From Clostridium sp. UBA701 (GTDB lineage Bacteria > Bacillota > Clostridia > Clostridiales > Clostridiaceae): a stretch of 64,000 nucleotides of DNA. The notes under the pieces were generated by a model. It had not been told where the DNA came from. It ran no database searches and worked only from the letters and a program-made list of their open reading frames with translations. This document shows positions 17,551 through 26,058 of the stretch, piece after piece. Position numbers and translations under genes: made by a program. The stretch's first letter is position 1; every line of letters begins with the position of its first letter. Location: contig DBMJ01000016.1 in NCBI GenBank assembly GCA_002298125.1, forward strand, positions 1-64,000, in the 5' to 3' direction.

Positions 17551-18144
17551 ATGAAAGAAAAAATAGCAAAGCTTATAAGCATAGTAACCGTTGCTCCCAT
17601 TGTTGCTTTTATTTCTTTGACCTTACTATACTCTAGTGATAAAGGCATGTTTAATAACAATGTATTGTGGTATATAATTTCAGTGGTTTTCTTGACATTG
17701 CTACCCATTTCAGCCTATGCCTTAAAACCTGTATTGCCTAATTATAAAGATAAGGGCAGAGAGGGTGAGAGAAAATTAGCTTTTATATTAGCCGTTATAG
17801 GATATGTTTTAGGAACCTTATGGGCAGTGATTTTCAATGCACCCAAGGATGTGAAGATTATCTTTATAATTTACTTGTTATCCGGTGTTGTACTCTCGTT
17901 TTTAAACAAGGTATTAAAGATAAAAGCAAGCGGACATGCCTGTGGGGTTTCCGGCCCTGTGACATTTCTTTTGTTTTTTATGGGCGCTAAGCTATGGTAC
18001 ATAATAATTGTGCTTCCACTAGTTTTTTTTGCTAGAGTAAGTCAGAAGCGGCATACCTACAAGGAACTGCTGCTAGGCACAGCTGTAGGGGTATTTTCAG
18101 CACTGATGGTATTAGGTGCTTACTTCTTGACACTCAAAATATAA
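17551..18144 (+). CDS. PAP2-like membrane phosphatase family protein
   Basis: About 197 residues with six hydrophobic segments. Landmarks are KASGHACGVSGP, which resembles the PAP2 motif containing Ser-Gly-His, and a C-terminal RVSQKRHTYKELLLGTAVG resembling motif 3 (Arg-x5-His), with Glu where Asp is usual. The first PAP2 motif (KxxxxxxRP) is not clear, so activity is uncertain. Family members dephosphorylate lipid phosphates such as undecaprenyl pyrophosphate at the membrane. ATG at 17551 is preferred over the TTG just before it. Ribosome binding site AAAGGGG. Confidence 0.65.
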   Translation: MKEKIAKLISIVTVAPIVAFISLTLLYSSDKGMFNNNVLWYIISVVFLTLLPISAYALKPVLPNYKDKGREGERKLAFILAVIGYVLGTLWAVIFNAPKDVKIIFIIYLLSGVVLSFLNKVLKIKASGHACGVSGPVTFLLFFMGAKLWYIIIVLPLVFFARVSQKRHTYKELLLGTAVGVFSALMVLGAYFLTLKI

Positions 18145-18282
18145 AAAAATAATAACTAGTAATGTAATTATCTATATTTGTATATTAAGCAATTGTTGCA
18201 CTATAAAATACCTGATATATAATTGAAATATAGTAATTATAATACAATATTTTCTGGAAGCATACAAAAAGGAGTTGAAGGA

Positions 18283-18849
18283 ATGTCTGGTGAATTATGC
18301 AAGAAGGTTTTCTCTATTATTTTTTTAATTCTTGTTCTATTTTCTTCTACTGCATGCGACAAAAAACAAAAGGACCCGATTATAGATAAAGCAGCTTCTT
18401 ACAAGTTCGCAATTTACTATAAGAGTTTTGACTCTGCACCAAATTCTCCAGAAGATCGAAAGATAAGTGAAAAACCGCTGATAACTGAACATGACATTAA
18501 AAATTACTACTGGACTAGTCATAAAATTGAATTTACAGATGAGTTCTTAAAAAATCATAATTTTGATATAGATAATGATTTTGAATTATTTAGCACTAGT
18601 GATAAGCTTGGGATATCTGACCTAGATACTGCTCTCATAGTGGTAAAGGGGAAGCTTATTTATGAAGCAGGCTTTCCACTAAAACCGTACAGGTCTTCTT
18701 ATAGTGGGGATGAAATTGTTTTAGAGGTTGCTCCTAAAAGTAACATGCTTCACATTGCGTTAAATGATCCAAGTAAATCAAAGGATTTACGTAAAGACGA
18801 TAGAATATATAATGCGTTAAAAGAAGCCGGGGTTTTAGTGGAGAAATAA
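18283..18849 (+). CDS. lipoprotein of unknown function
   Basis: About 188 residues with a lipoprotein signal (hydrophobic stretch VFSIIFLILVLFSSTAC, lipobox Cys at about residue 25) and no recognisable domain in the rest. The mature part is charged, with EFTDEFLKNHNFDIDNDFEL in the middle. ATG at 18283 follows AAAAAGGAG at 8 bases. Upstream in-frame codons lack a ribosome binding site and would spoil the signal peptide. Transcribed alone. Confidence 0.65.
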   Translation: MSGELCKKVFSIIFLILVLFSSTACDKKQKDPIIDKAASYKFAIYYKSFDSAPNSPEDRKISEKPLITEHDIKNYYWTSHKIEFTDEFLKNHNFDIDNDFELFSTSDKLGISDLDTALIVVKGKLIYEAGFPLKPYRSSYSGDEIVLEVAPKSNMLHIALNDPSKSKDLRKDDRIYNALKEAGVLVEK

Positions 18850-18852
18850 TAT

Positions 18853-18893
18853 AATCCCCTAGGATAGAAAATTTTGTTATCCTAGGGGATTTA
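18853..18893. terminator. strong bidirectional terminator
   Basis: 13-bp stem ATCCCCTAGGATA / TATCCTAGGGGAT between the convergent lipoprotein gene and rnfB. Confidence 0.85.
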
Positions 18894-19688
18894 CTATATT
18901 GTCTTCACAGCTTTAGTAGGACATTTCTCTGTGCAAGCCTTGCACTGAGTACATTTCTCGTAGTCCACAGCTGCAAGGTTGTCCTTTACATGTATGGCGT
19001 CATAGTCACAGCTTTTTTCACATATCCTGCAGGAAATGCAGCCTGCAGAGCAGCTCTCTCTCACAGCCTTTCCTATATCCTTGGAGTTACACTGCACTCT
19101 AACCTTCTTCTGAATAGGAACGGCCTCAATAAGGTTTCTAGGACATACCCTCATACAGGCACCACAGTTTACACACTTTTCTTCAACTATTCTTGCAATA
19201 CCATTTTCCAGTACTATAGCACCAAATTTGCATGCCTCATAGCAGCTTCCAAGACCAAAGCATCCATAACCGCAGCCCAAGGGATTTTCCTTCCACAGCT
19301 TTTCTGCTGAAATACAATCATTTATTCCACCATAATCAGCCTTGATTTTAGTATTGTCACAGCTGCCATTACATTTGACAAAGGCTATCATTTCCTCTTT
19401 TGCTTCTACCTTAACACCTAGAATATCTCCTATGGAGGAGGCTACGGAGGCACCGCCTACAGTACAGGCATCAGCTGCTGCACCTTCCTCTACTACTGCC
19501 CTGGCATAAGCGTCGCAGCCAGTATAACCGCAGCCGCCGCAATTTGCCCCGGGGAGCACTTCTCTTATACTTGTTATTTTTGGATCTACTTCTATTTCAA
19601 ATTTCTTGGAGGCATAGCCTAGCAATGTGCCAAAGACCATTCCAAGACCTCCAAGGGTCAAGGCTGAATATATAAAAGTCATCTGCAT
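18894..19688 (-). CDS. rnfB: Rnf complex subunit B, polyferredoxin
   Basis: A 264-residue RnfB. An N-terminal membrane helix is followed by the four-Cys cluster domain (NCGGCGYTGC plus a later Cys). Ferredoxin-like segments follow, including CVNCGACMRVCP, CISCRICEKSCD and CTQCKACTEKCP, and there is an additional Cys-rich region near GCGYGCFGLGSCYEAC. It is the electron entry subunit that accepts electrons from reduced ferredoxin at the cytoplasmic face. Last gene of the operon, 14 bases after rnfA. The start follows GGGGGTGAG. Confidence 0.95.
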   Translation of the reverse strand: MQMTFIYSALTLGGLGMVFGTLLGYASKKFEIEVDPKITSIREVLPGANCGGCGYTGCDAYARAVVEEGAAADACTVGGASVASSIGDILGVKVEAKEEMIAFVKCNGSCDNTKIKADYGGINDCISAEKLWKENPLGCGYGCFGLGSCYEACKFGAIVLENGIARIVEEKCVNCGACMRVCPRNLIEAVPIQKKVRVQCNSKDIGKAVRESCSAGCISCRICEKSCDYDAIHVKDNLAAVDYEKCTQCKACTEKCPTKAVKTI

Positions 19689-19702
19689 ATCTCACTCACC
19701 CC

Positions 19703-20281
19703 CTAATGTATAAGTCCCTGGAAGGACATAAATGCTATGGACATAAGCCCTGCAGTTACAAGGGAGATGGGAAGGCCTCTTAGAAATACTGGAATGCTTT
19801 CGTTGTTGTCAATTTTTTCTCTAATACCTGCCAGTAAAACTATTGCCAACATATATCCAAGTGCAGAGCCAACTCCATTAACTACGGATTCTAAAAAGTT
19901 GTAGTTTTGTTGAATATTGATAACGGTCATTCCCAGTACGGCACAGTTTGTAGTTATCAGCGGGAGGTAGATACCAAGAGCCTTATACAGAGAGGGGCTC
20001 TTCTTTTGTATTACCATCTCAACAAACTGCACCAGGGCGGCAATTACAAGTACAAAGGCTATAGTGGATAGATACTCTATGCCAAGAGGCTTTAGCAGCC
20101 AGTTATAGACCATATAGGACATGGTGGAGGCTAGAGTCATAACAAAGGTAACAGCCAAGCCCATGCCCACTGCTGCATTTAGTTTTTTGGAAATGCCAAG
20201 GAAAGAGCAGATACCCAAAAACTTTGTAAGGACAAAGTTGTTAATCAGCATAGCGCTTATAAATATCAATAGTATCTTCAA
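19703..20281 (-). CDS. rnfA: Rnf complex subunit A
   Basis: A 192-residue integral membrane subunit with six hydrophobic segments and the RnfA/NqrE signatures NNFVLTKFLGICSFLGISKK and LPLITTNCAVLG. In known complexes the conserved Cys of RnfA and RnfE bind an intramembrane iron-sulfur centre. Located between rnfE (gap 23 bases) and rnfB. Confidence 0.95.
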   Translation of the reverse strand: MKILLIFISAMLINNFVLTKFLGICSFLGISKKLNAAVGMGLAVTFVMTLASTMSYMVYNWLLKPLGIEYLSTIAFVLVIAALVQFVEMVIQKKSPSLYKALGIYLPLITTNCAVLGMTVINIQQNYNFLESVVNGVGSALGYMLAIVLLAGIREKIDNNESIPVFLRGLPISLVTAGLMSIAFMSFQGLIH

Positions 20282-20304
20282 AATTTCACCTTCCTTCTCT
20301 CACA

Positions 20305-20973
20305 TTAAGCATTAGTGGCTTTGCTGCAGCCTACAGCGCATCTGCTGCAGTCATGCTCCACCAGAGTGCAATTATCTTTATTTCTTTTAAGCTTAACTGC
20401 ATTTAATATTGCCATCAATATACCCAGAGTAAAGAAGGCTCCTGGTGCTAGCACCATTATGGAGGCTGGTTTATAGGCCTCTGGCATTACAGCTATTTCA
20501 AAGATAGTTCCTGCTCCTAAAAGCTCTCTTATCACACCTAGTATAGCAAGGGAGCAAGTAAAGCCCAAGCCCATTCCAATGGCGTCAAAGAGAGAGGCTA
20601 TAACTCCGTTCTTTGATGCATAGGCCTCGGCTCTGCCAAGGATTATACAGTTAACCACTATTAGTGGGATGAAAATTCCAAGAGACTTATAAAGTGCAGG
20701 TACGTAGGCCTGCATAAGCATGTCTATTATGGTAACAAAGCTTGCAATAACTACTATATAGGCAGGTATTCTAATCTTTGAGGGTATTAGCTTTCTAAGC
20801 AGGGATATAGCTATGTTGGAAGCAATAAGTACCACTAAGGTGGCAGCTCCCATGCCAAAGGCATTTTTAGCAGAAGAGGTAACCGCAAGGGTTGGACACA
20901 TAGCTAGTACTTGAACAAAGATTGGATTTTCTGTGATGACTCCATTTTTTATTCTCTCAAATATAACGGACAT
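20305..20973 (-). CDS. rnfE: Rnf complex subunit E
   Basis: A 222-residue membrane subunit of the RnfE/NqrD family. It has six hydrophobic segments, the motif NPIFVQVLAMCPTLAVT near the N-terminus and IPLIVVNCIILGRAEAYASKNG in the centre. The C-terminal tail is Cys-rich (CTLVEHDCSRCAVGC), an extension that may bind metal or be a lineage feature. Two bases separate it from rnfG, indicating coupled translation. Confidence 0.95.
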   Translation of the reverse strand: MSVIFERIKNGVITENPIFVQVLAMCPTLAVTSSAKNAFGMGAATLVVLIASNIAISLLRKLIPSKIRIPAYIVVIASFVTIIDMLMQAYVPALYKSLGIFIPLIVVNCIILGRAEAYASKNGVIASLFDAIGMGLGFTCSLAILGVIRELLGAGTIFEIAVMPEAYKPASIMVLAPGAFFTLGILMAILNAVKLKRNKDNCTLVEHDCSRCAVGCSKATNA

Positions 20974-20975
20974 GG

Positions 20976-21542
20976 CTATTTGCCTCCCTTCAGGTTTGTT
21001 TTGTAGAAGCTTATGGCTTCATTTACTCCGCTATTTACAGCTGTAGAGGACACTGTGGCTCCTGATACAGCCTCTATCTCACTGTCTGAAGAGGCAGGAA
21101 GCTTAACAAGCTTTAAAGCTGTCTTAATAGATTTATCCTTAAACTTATCTGTAAAGCTCTCCTTTTCTATTTTAGAGCCTACCCCAGGAGTTTCAGAGTG
21201 GGACAACACCTTTACGCCGCTTAGCTTATCATCACTGGTTATGCCCACTAGTAAACCAATATCGCCATGAAAGCCCTTAGTGGTAACCTTAATTAAATAC
21301 CCAGCGTGCTCCTCCCCCCTGTAGGCCTCATAGACCTCTTTTACATTACTTCCTTCAATAATAGAGACCGGGATTTCACGAACCTTATCTGCACCAGGCA
21401 TTATTATACTTATCTGTTCCTTTGAGAGCTTCCCGTTTTGTGCTATGACGTCTTTTGTATTCTCATAGGCAAAACCTAAAAGCAGTCCTGCAATAGCAGT
21501 AATAAGTGCCAATATTAAACCTAGCTTTATATTTTCCTTCAT
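20976..21542 (-). CDS. rnfG: Rnf complex subunit G, covalent flavin protein
   Basis: A 188-residue RnfG with one N-terminal membrane anchor and an extracytoplasmic FMN-binding domain. The flavinylation motif is SGATVSSTAV near residue 160 (Ser-Gly-Ala-Thr; FMN on the Thr by ApbE-type transferase in the family). The pattern HSETPGVGSKI is also characteristic. It starts directly after the rnfD stop codon. Confidence 0.93.
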   Translation of the reverse strand: MKENIKLGLILALITAIAGLLLGFAYENTKDVIAQNGKLSKEQISIIMPGADKVREIPVSIIEGSNVKEVYEAYRGEEHAGYLIKVTTKGFHGDIGLLVGITSDDKLSGVKVLSHSETPGVGSKIEKESFTDKFKDKSIKTALKLVKLPASSDSEIEAVSGATVSSTAVNSGVNEAISFYKTNLKGGK

Positions 21543-22520
21543 TTATATGGCCTCCTTTACTGAAGCATTAAAAGCTCTTCTGCTAAATAATTTATCTATG
21601 AGTGGCACAAATAGATTCATTACAATTATGGCGTAGTAAGCACCCTCTCCATTGTAACCGTACACCTTAAATACCACCGCTAGGCTTCCGCATAGGGCAC
21701 CAAAGAGGAGCTGACTTCCAAAGTGAGAAGGAGAAGAAGCAGGATCACTTGCCATAAATAATGCAGCCATAAATAATACACCGCTTAAGGTTCCTGTAAT
21801 AACATCTCCTGTGAACATGCCCTCCTTTCCTCCTATAAACCAGGTCATAAGAGCATAGGAGGCTATAAAGGACAGAGGAATTTTATAGCTTATTACTCTT
21901 CTTATTAGAAGATAAAGTCCACCTAAAAGCAGTGCTGCTACAGAGGCCTCTCCTATATTTTGAGCACTTTGATTCAAAAACAGCTTCCATACACTATCTA
22001 GTGTTAGTGCGGATTGTACAACGGCTTGGCTAGCACTTGAAACTGCCTCCGCAGCGCCGCTGGCGGCAGAAACTGCCTCAGCTGCACTTGCACCTCCAAC
22101 AGCATCTACAGCTGGCTTAATTAATACAGCAGTCCAAGAGGTCATTAAAAATACCTTAGCAGCAATGGCTGGATTCATAAAATTACTGCCCACTCCTCCA
22201 AAGAACTGCTTTACCACTAAGGTGGCAAAGATACTTCCTAGGGCTGGAATCCAAAGAGGTACATGAACCGGCAGTATAAGAGCCAGTATAAGGCCTGTAA
22301 CTACTGCACTTAGATCAGAAATGGTGATTGTCCTATGGCAAATTAGCTCCCAGATAAGCTCTGAAAGCACAGAGCCTGCCACAGATACTAGAATTATTAA
22401 AGCTGCCGGTACCTTATTTTGATAAATTCCAAAGGCCGCGGCAGGTAATAAAGCTATGAGCACGTCTCTCATTATGCTTTGAGTACTTCTTGCAGAAATG
22501 ATTTTTTTTGATTTACTCAT
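21543..22520 (-). CDS. rnfD: Rnf complex subunit D
   Basis: A 325-residue RnfD/NqrB-type membrane protein, recognised by SAVVTGLILALILPVHVP, VGSNFMNPAIAAKVFL and LFMASDPASSP. The usual flavinylation site (Asp-x-x-Thr/Ser-Gly/Ser-Ala-Thr) reads DAVGGAS at residues 139-145, so Ser145 replaces the expected Thr. It is followed by an Ala/Ser-rich insertion with a duplicated AAEAVSxAS motif (about residues 146-168). It is the first gene of the visible operon; the rnfC that normally precedes it is absent. Confidence 0.93.
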   Translation of the reverse strand: MSKSKKIISARSTQSIMRDVLIALLPAAAFGIYQNKVPAALIILVSVAGSVLSELIWELICHRTITISDLSAVVTGLILALILPVHVPLWIPALGSIFATLVVKQFFGGVGSNFMNPAIAAKVFLMTSWTAVLIKPAVDAVGGASAAEAVSAASGAAEAVSSASQAVVQSALTLDSVWKLFLNQSAQNIGEASVAALLLGGLYLLIRRVISYKIPLSFIASYALMTWFIGGKEGMFTGDVITGTLSGVLFMAALFMASDPASSPSHFGSQLLFGALCGSLAVVFKVYGYNGEGAYYAIIVMNLFVPLIDKLFSRRAFNASVKEAI

Positions 22521-22987
22521 TTTTTAATGCATACCCCCTTATTAATGTAAACAGCTGGATATAGGTTTATATTTACCATATAACATAACCTATTATAACA
22601 TATCATAAAATGGATAAGTATTCAAGAATAGTTTAGTTGTTCACAAAGGGAAGCTTTGTACACATTACGAAACTTTGTTAATTAAATAACATTATGTATT
22701 GGAATAAATTTATAAATATACAAAATAATAAATATTTATAAAATAATTACAATTCCTAAGATGACAACTAAGTGGTATTACCAATACTGTGAATAGAAAT
22801 ATTAAAAGTATATTCAAAGTGGAGCTGAATTTTTGTAACAAAGTTGTTTAAAAATATATTTTGATTTTTCACTCTTTTTTAAGCTTACTGTATAACATTG
22901 TTAAATAATATATTATTTTTAAAACAGTAATTAATTGAGGGCACCTCTAATATAATTAATGGAAAATATTATTAATGGGGGAGTATA
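22521..22987. other. gene-free divergent region between rnfD and surface-protein gene
   Basis: 467 AT-rich bases where rnfC would be expected. A - strand TATAAT-like box (22592-22597) may drive rnfD. A small hairpin ACAAAG / CTTTGT lies near 22640-22660. No remnant of an rnfC reading frame and no recognisable riboswitch are visible. Confidence 0.55.
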
Positions 22988-24811
22988 ATGAAAAAAACAC
23001 TCAGTGTTTTACTTTCAGCAATGCTTTGCATATCCTTCTTTAGGGTGCTGCCTGAAAAGAAGGCCTATGCAGCAGTAGATGCACTGAAGGTTCAGGATAT
23101 GAAAACTGGAGGAGTTACAAAGGAGCTTATGGTAGAAAAGCTTTTAGGAAAAGATGTGGTGGCAAGCAATATACAATACAGAGGAGTACCTGTAGCAGCA
23201 GGACTGTTTCAGGGAGGAAAGAACATCATAGGCATAGAGGAAGGCATAATATTAAGTACAGGGAAGGCAGCAGATGTCATAGGCCCAAATGATACCCCCA
23301 GTAAGAGTGCAATGAGTGGTATGCCTGGTGACCCAGACCTAGACAAATTGGGTTTAGGTGGTCATACTTATGATGCTGCTGTGCTGGAGTTTGACTTTGT
23401 GCCTAAGGGAGACAGCGTATCCTTCCAATATGTTTTAGCATCAGAGGAATACAATGAATTTCTTAAATACAGTGATATAGTAGGTCTTTTTGTAAACGGC
23501 GCTAACACAGCATGGCTACCTACTAATCCACCAGTAGCAGTTAATATTTCAAATGTTAATCTTGGAAAGAACCCACAGTATTATATCAATAATGAAAACG
23601 GTAAATTAAACACTCAGATGGATGGCATGACAGTGGTATTATCAGCTCAAGCTGCTGTAAAACCAAATGAGATAAATCACCTTAAGCTTGCTGTTGCAGA
23701 CTATGGGGATGATAAGCTCGACACAAATGTATTTTTCAAGGCTGGAAGCCTTAACAGCAAACCAGTCACTCCAGGGCAATTTGCCTTTGGTGAACCACAA
23801 ATAAAGCCTGAGAACAATGGTCTTAGAGCCAAAGTAGAGGTAAAAAGAGCTAATGGTAGTGATGGTACTGCATCTGTACAGTGGACTGCATCTGGCAATG
23901 CTTCTGAAGACAGCACAAATACTCTTACCTTTGGAGATGGAGAAACAAGCAAAATTGTTGAACTTCCTATAATTCCAGGAGAGACAATTTATTTGCAGCT
24001 TGAAAATCCTACAGGTGGAGCCACTATTGATGAAGAACACAGTTATGTGGAAATACATGCACCTGTTACTGTGGTTAAGGTGGTGGCAGATAAAGAAAAT
24101 GGCAGCTATAAGGCAGGAGTGGAGATACCTATAACCGTATACTTTAATGGAGATATATTTTTACAAAGTGAGCTGCCAACTCTTATGAAGATACCTGAAA
24201 AAGAGCTCGGTGAACTTATTTTAAACTCTGGAGCAACGGTTAAGTGTACAGGTAAGGTAGGGAAAAATGCCATAAGCTTTTTATACACCATAAAGGAAGG
24301 GGAGAATGCCAAGTATCTAGATTATTTAAATATGGATTCCTTGGTTTTACAGGATAATTCACTATTTGATATTTCCTATAAAAATGTAATCCCAAAGCTC
24401 CCTTTACCAGGAAGTGTTAACTCTATTTCAGGGACTAAAAAGATAATTGTAGATACTACAGCACCAGTAATTATCCTAACAGGCGGCAGTGAAACAAAGA
24501 CCGTGCTAAGTAAGACCTTTACGGACCCTGGCTACAAGGTTACAGATAACTTCGATGAGAATTTAGGTTCCAAGGTAGTTGTTTCAGGTTCAGTAGATAC
24601 CAGTAAGAAGGGAAAATACCTATTAAAGTATAATGTGCTAGATGCTGCAGGAAACCCTGCCTTAGAGGTAATAAGAACTGTGGAGGTAGTAGATGCACTA
24701 GAACTTCCAAAGACAGGAGCTCAGATGGATTACAATGTACTCCTTTCAATAGGTATCCTTATAATGGCTGCAGGAGCAGTGACTCTTATATACAAAAAGA
24801 AAAATGAATAA
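22988..24811 (+). CDS. LPxTG cell-wall-anchored surface protein with choice-of-anchor L domain
   Basis: A 607-residue secreted protein. A signal peptide (to about residue 29) precedes a choice-of-anchor L type domain (about 33-255, with LEFDFVPKGDSVSFQYVLAS and EEYNEF). A Calx-beta-like segment (about 262-360) and a region of unknown fold follow. A DUF5011/Ig-like domain (about 490-565, with DTTAPVI and TDPGYKVTDN) comes last. The sorting signal is LPKTG at about residue 573 with a hydrophobic helix and KKK tail. Sortase should attach it to peptidoglycan; adhesion is a plausible role. The gene is monocistronic, preceded by GGGGGAG. Confidence 0.88.
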   Translation: MKKTLSVLLSAMLCISFFRVLPEKKAYAAVDALKVQDMKTGGVTKELMVEKLLGKDVVASNIQYRGVPVAAGLFQGGKNIIGIEEGIILSTGKAADVIGPNDTPSKSAMSGMPGDPDLDKLGLGGHTYDAAVLEFDFVPKGDSVSFQYVLASEEYNEFLKYSDIVGLFVNGANTAWLPTNPPVAVNISNVNLGKNPQYYINNENGKLNTQMDGMTVVLSAQAAVKPNEINHLKLAVADYGDDKLDTNVFFKAGSLNSKPVTPGQFAFGEPQIKPENNGLRAKVEVKRANGSDGTASVQWTASGNASEDSTNTLTFGDGETSKIVELPIIPGETIYLQLENPTGGATIDEEHSYVEIHAPVTVVKVVADKENGSYKAGVEIPITVYFNGDIFLQSELPTLMKIPEKELGELILNSGATVKCTGKVGKNAISFLYTIKEGENAKYLDYLNMDSLVLQDNSLFDISYKNVIPKLPLPGSVNSISGTKKIIVDTTAPVIILTGGSETKTVLSKTFTDPGYKVTDNFDENLGSKVVVSGSVDTSKKGKYLLKYNVLDAAGNPALEVIRTVEVVDALELPKTGAQMDYNVLLSIGILIMAAGAVTLIYKKKNE

Positions 24812-24843
24812 AATAAAAACTCCGGATTTTCCGGAGTTTTACT
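24812..24843. terminator. bidirectional terminator
   Basis: AAAACTCCGGA / TCCGGAGTTTT between the surface-protein gene and the convergent zinc-ribbon gene. It overlaps the stop region of the latter. Confidence 0.85.
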
Positions 24844-25120
24844 TTTTATTCTTAATTATAGGAGTGTACTGAAAAACCAAGGGCTCAATTATTAAAAAGG
24901 AAAGGGCAACCCAAACAACACTAACCCAGACTTGGCATTTCCACAAGGAATATATAAAGGGAAGTGCAAATATCACCATGAAAATAAATTTTGATTTGTT
25001 GGTAACACAGTATTCTGCACCACAATTTGGACAAGTATACTTATAATTATTCTTCATGGTTATTTTATAGAATTCCACGAAATTAATTTTTTTCTTACAA
25101 TGACTGCACTCTTTTAACAT
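24839..25120 (-). CDS. zinc-ribbon membrane protein (CxxC-x20-CxxC type)
   Basis: About 93 residues. An N-terminal CxxC (CSHC) and a second CxxC (CPNC) about 21 residues later form a zinc ribbon. Two hydrophobic segments with a short turn follow. It matches the TIGR04104-type family of clostridial and bacillal small proteins of unknown function. I prefer the second ATG at 25120 because GGAAGG sits about 8 bases upstream of it; the first ATG (25129) abuts the ribosome binding site. Confidence 0.75.
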   Translation of the reverse strand: MLKECSHCKKKINFVEFYKITMKNNYKYTCPNCGAEYCVTNKSKFIFMVIFALPFIYSLWKCQVWVSVVWVALSFLIIEPLVFQYTPIIKNKK

Positions 25121-25287
25121 GAATTTCATCCTTCCCGTTGATAACTAATCTTTATTTAACTATAGCAGATTTTCTAATGCTTTTGCAGTAGTTTATCAAA
25201 TAATTAAGCAAAACCGGAATATTTATTAACCGTCCCCAATTCTCACTCATATACTAAAGTAGTTAATTTAGATGAGGAGATGAGAGT

Positions 25288-26058
25288 ATGGAAAAGCTTA
25301 GAGTAGAGGATATCAGTATGAATTATCACTCCCTGCAGGGAGAAACGCCTACTCTTTTAAATATATGCTTCTCTTTAGATGAAGGAGAATTTGTAAGTAT
25401 AGTGGGTCCCTCAGGCTGTGGCAAGTCTACTATTCTAAACATAATAGCGGGACTTATAAAACCCTCTTTTGGGGATATATATATAGACAATGAAAAGGTC
25501 ACAGGCTGCAGCACCAGAATAGGCTATATGTTTCAAAAGGATCACCTCTTTGGATGGCTAAGTGTATGGGAAAATGTAACCCTAGGGCTTAAGGTAAAGG
25601 GAAGGGTAACAAAGGAACAGGAGGAGCAGGTAAAGGGGCTTCTTGAAAAATACAAGCTATGGGAGTTTAAAAATCACTTTCCAAGACAGCTCTCAGGAGG
25701 TATGAGGCAGAGGGTTGCCCTTATTAGGACCCTCACTTTAAACCCTGAGCTACTGCTTTTAGATGAGCCCTTTTCTGCACTGGATTATCAGACAAGACTT
25801 AACCTAAGCAGTGAGATAGGAGAGATAATAAAGAAGGAAAAAAAGACTGCCCTCATGGTAACCCATGACATATCTGAGGCTGTGTCCATGAGTAATAGGG
25901 TACTAGTGCTCTCTAAAAGACCTGCCGCCATAAAGTTTAACCTGGCTATAGATTTCCCTCCACATTTAAACTCCTTAGAGAGAAGGGAACATGAGAACTT
26001 TAAGGAATATTTCAAAAAAATCTGGAAGGAGATGGACAGCAATGAGGAAAGAGAATAG
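25288..26058 (+). CDS. ABC importer ATP-binding protein (SsuB/TauB type)
   Basis: A 256-residue ATPase with Walker A GPSGCGKST, Q-loop MFQKDHLFGW, signature LSGGMRQRVA, Walker B LLLLDEPFSALD and switch His in THDISEA. This subfamily pairs with SsuC/TauC permeases to import sulfonates, taurine, nitrate, thiamine precursors and similar solutes. The permease gene overlaps its 3' end by 17 bases. No binding-protein gene is adjacent; the orphan lipoprotein at 7283 is the best local candidate. Confidence 0.93.
   Translation: MEKLRVEDISMNYHSLQGETPTLLNICFSLDEGEFVSIVGPSGCGKSTILNIIAGLIKPSFGDIYIDNEKVTGCSTRIGYMFQKDHLFGWLSVWENVTLGLKVKGRVTKEQEEQVKGLLEKYKLWEFKNHFPRQLSGGMRQRVALIRTLTLNPELLLLDEPFSALDYQTRLNLSSEIGEIIKKEKKTALMVTHDISEAVSMSNRVLVLSKRPAAIKFNLAIDFPPHLNSLERREHENFKEYFKKIWKEMDSNEERE

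Noticed and set aside
22521..22987. Riboswitch or c-di-GMP leader before the surface-protein gene
   Set aside because: I could not find the conserved core of any riboswitch class, only AT-rich DNA and one weak hairpin.
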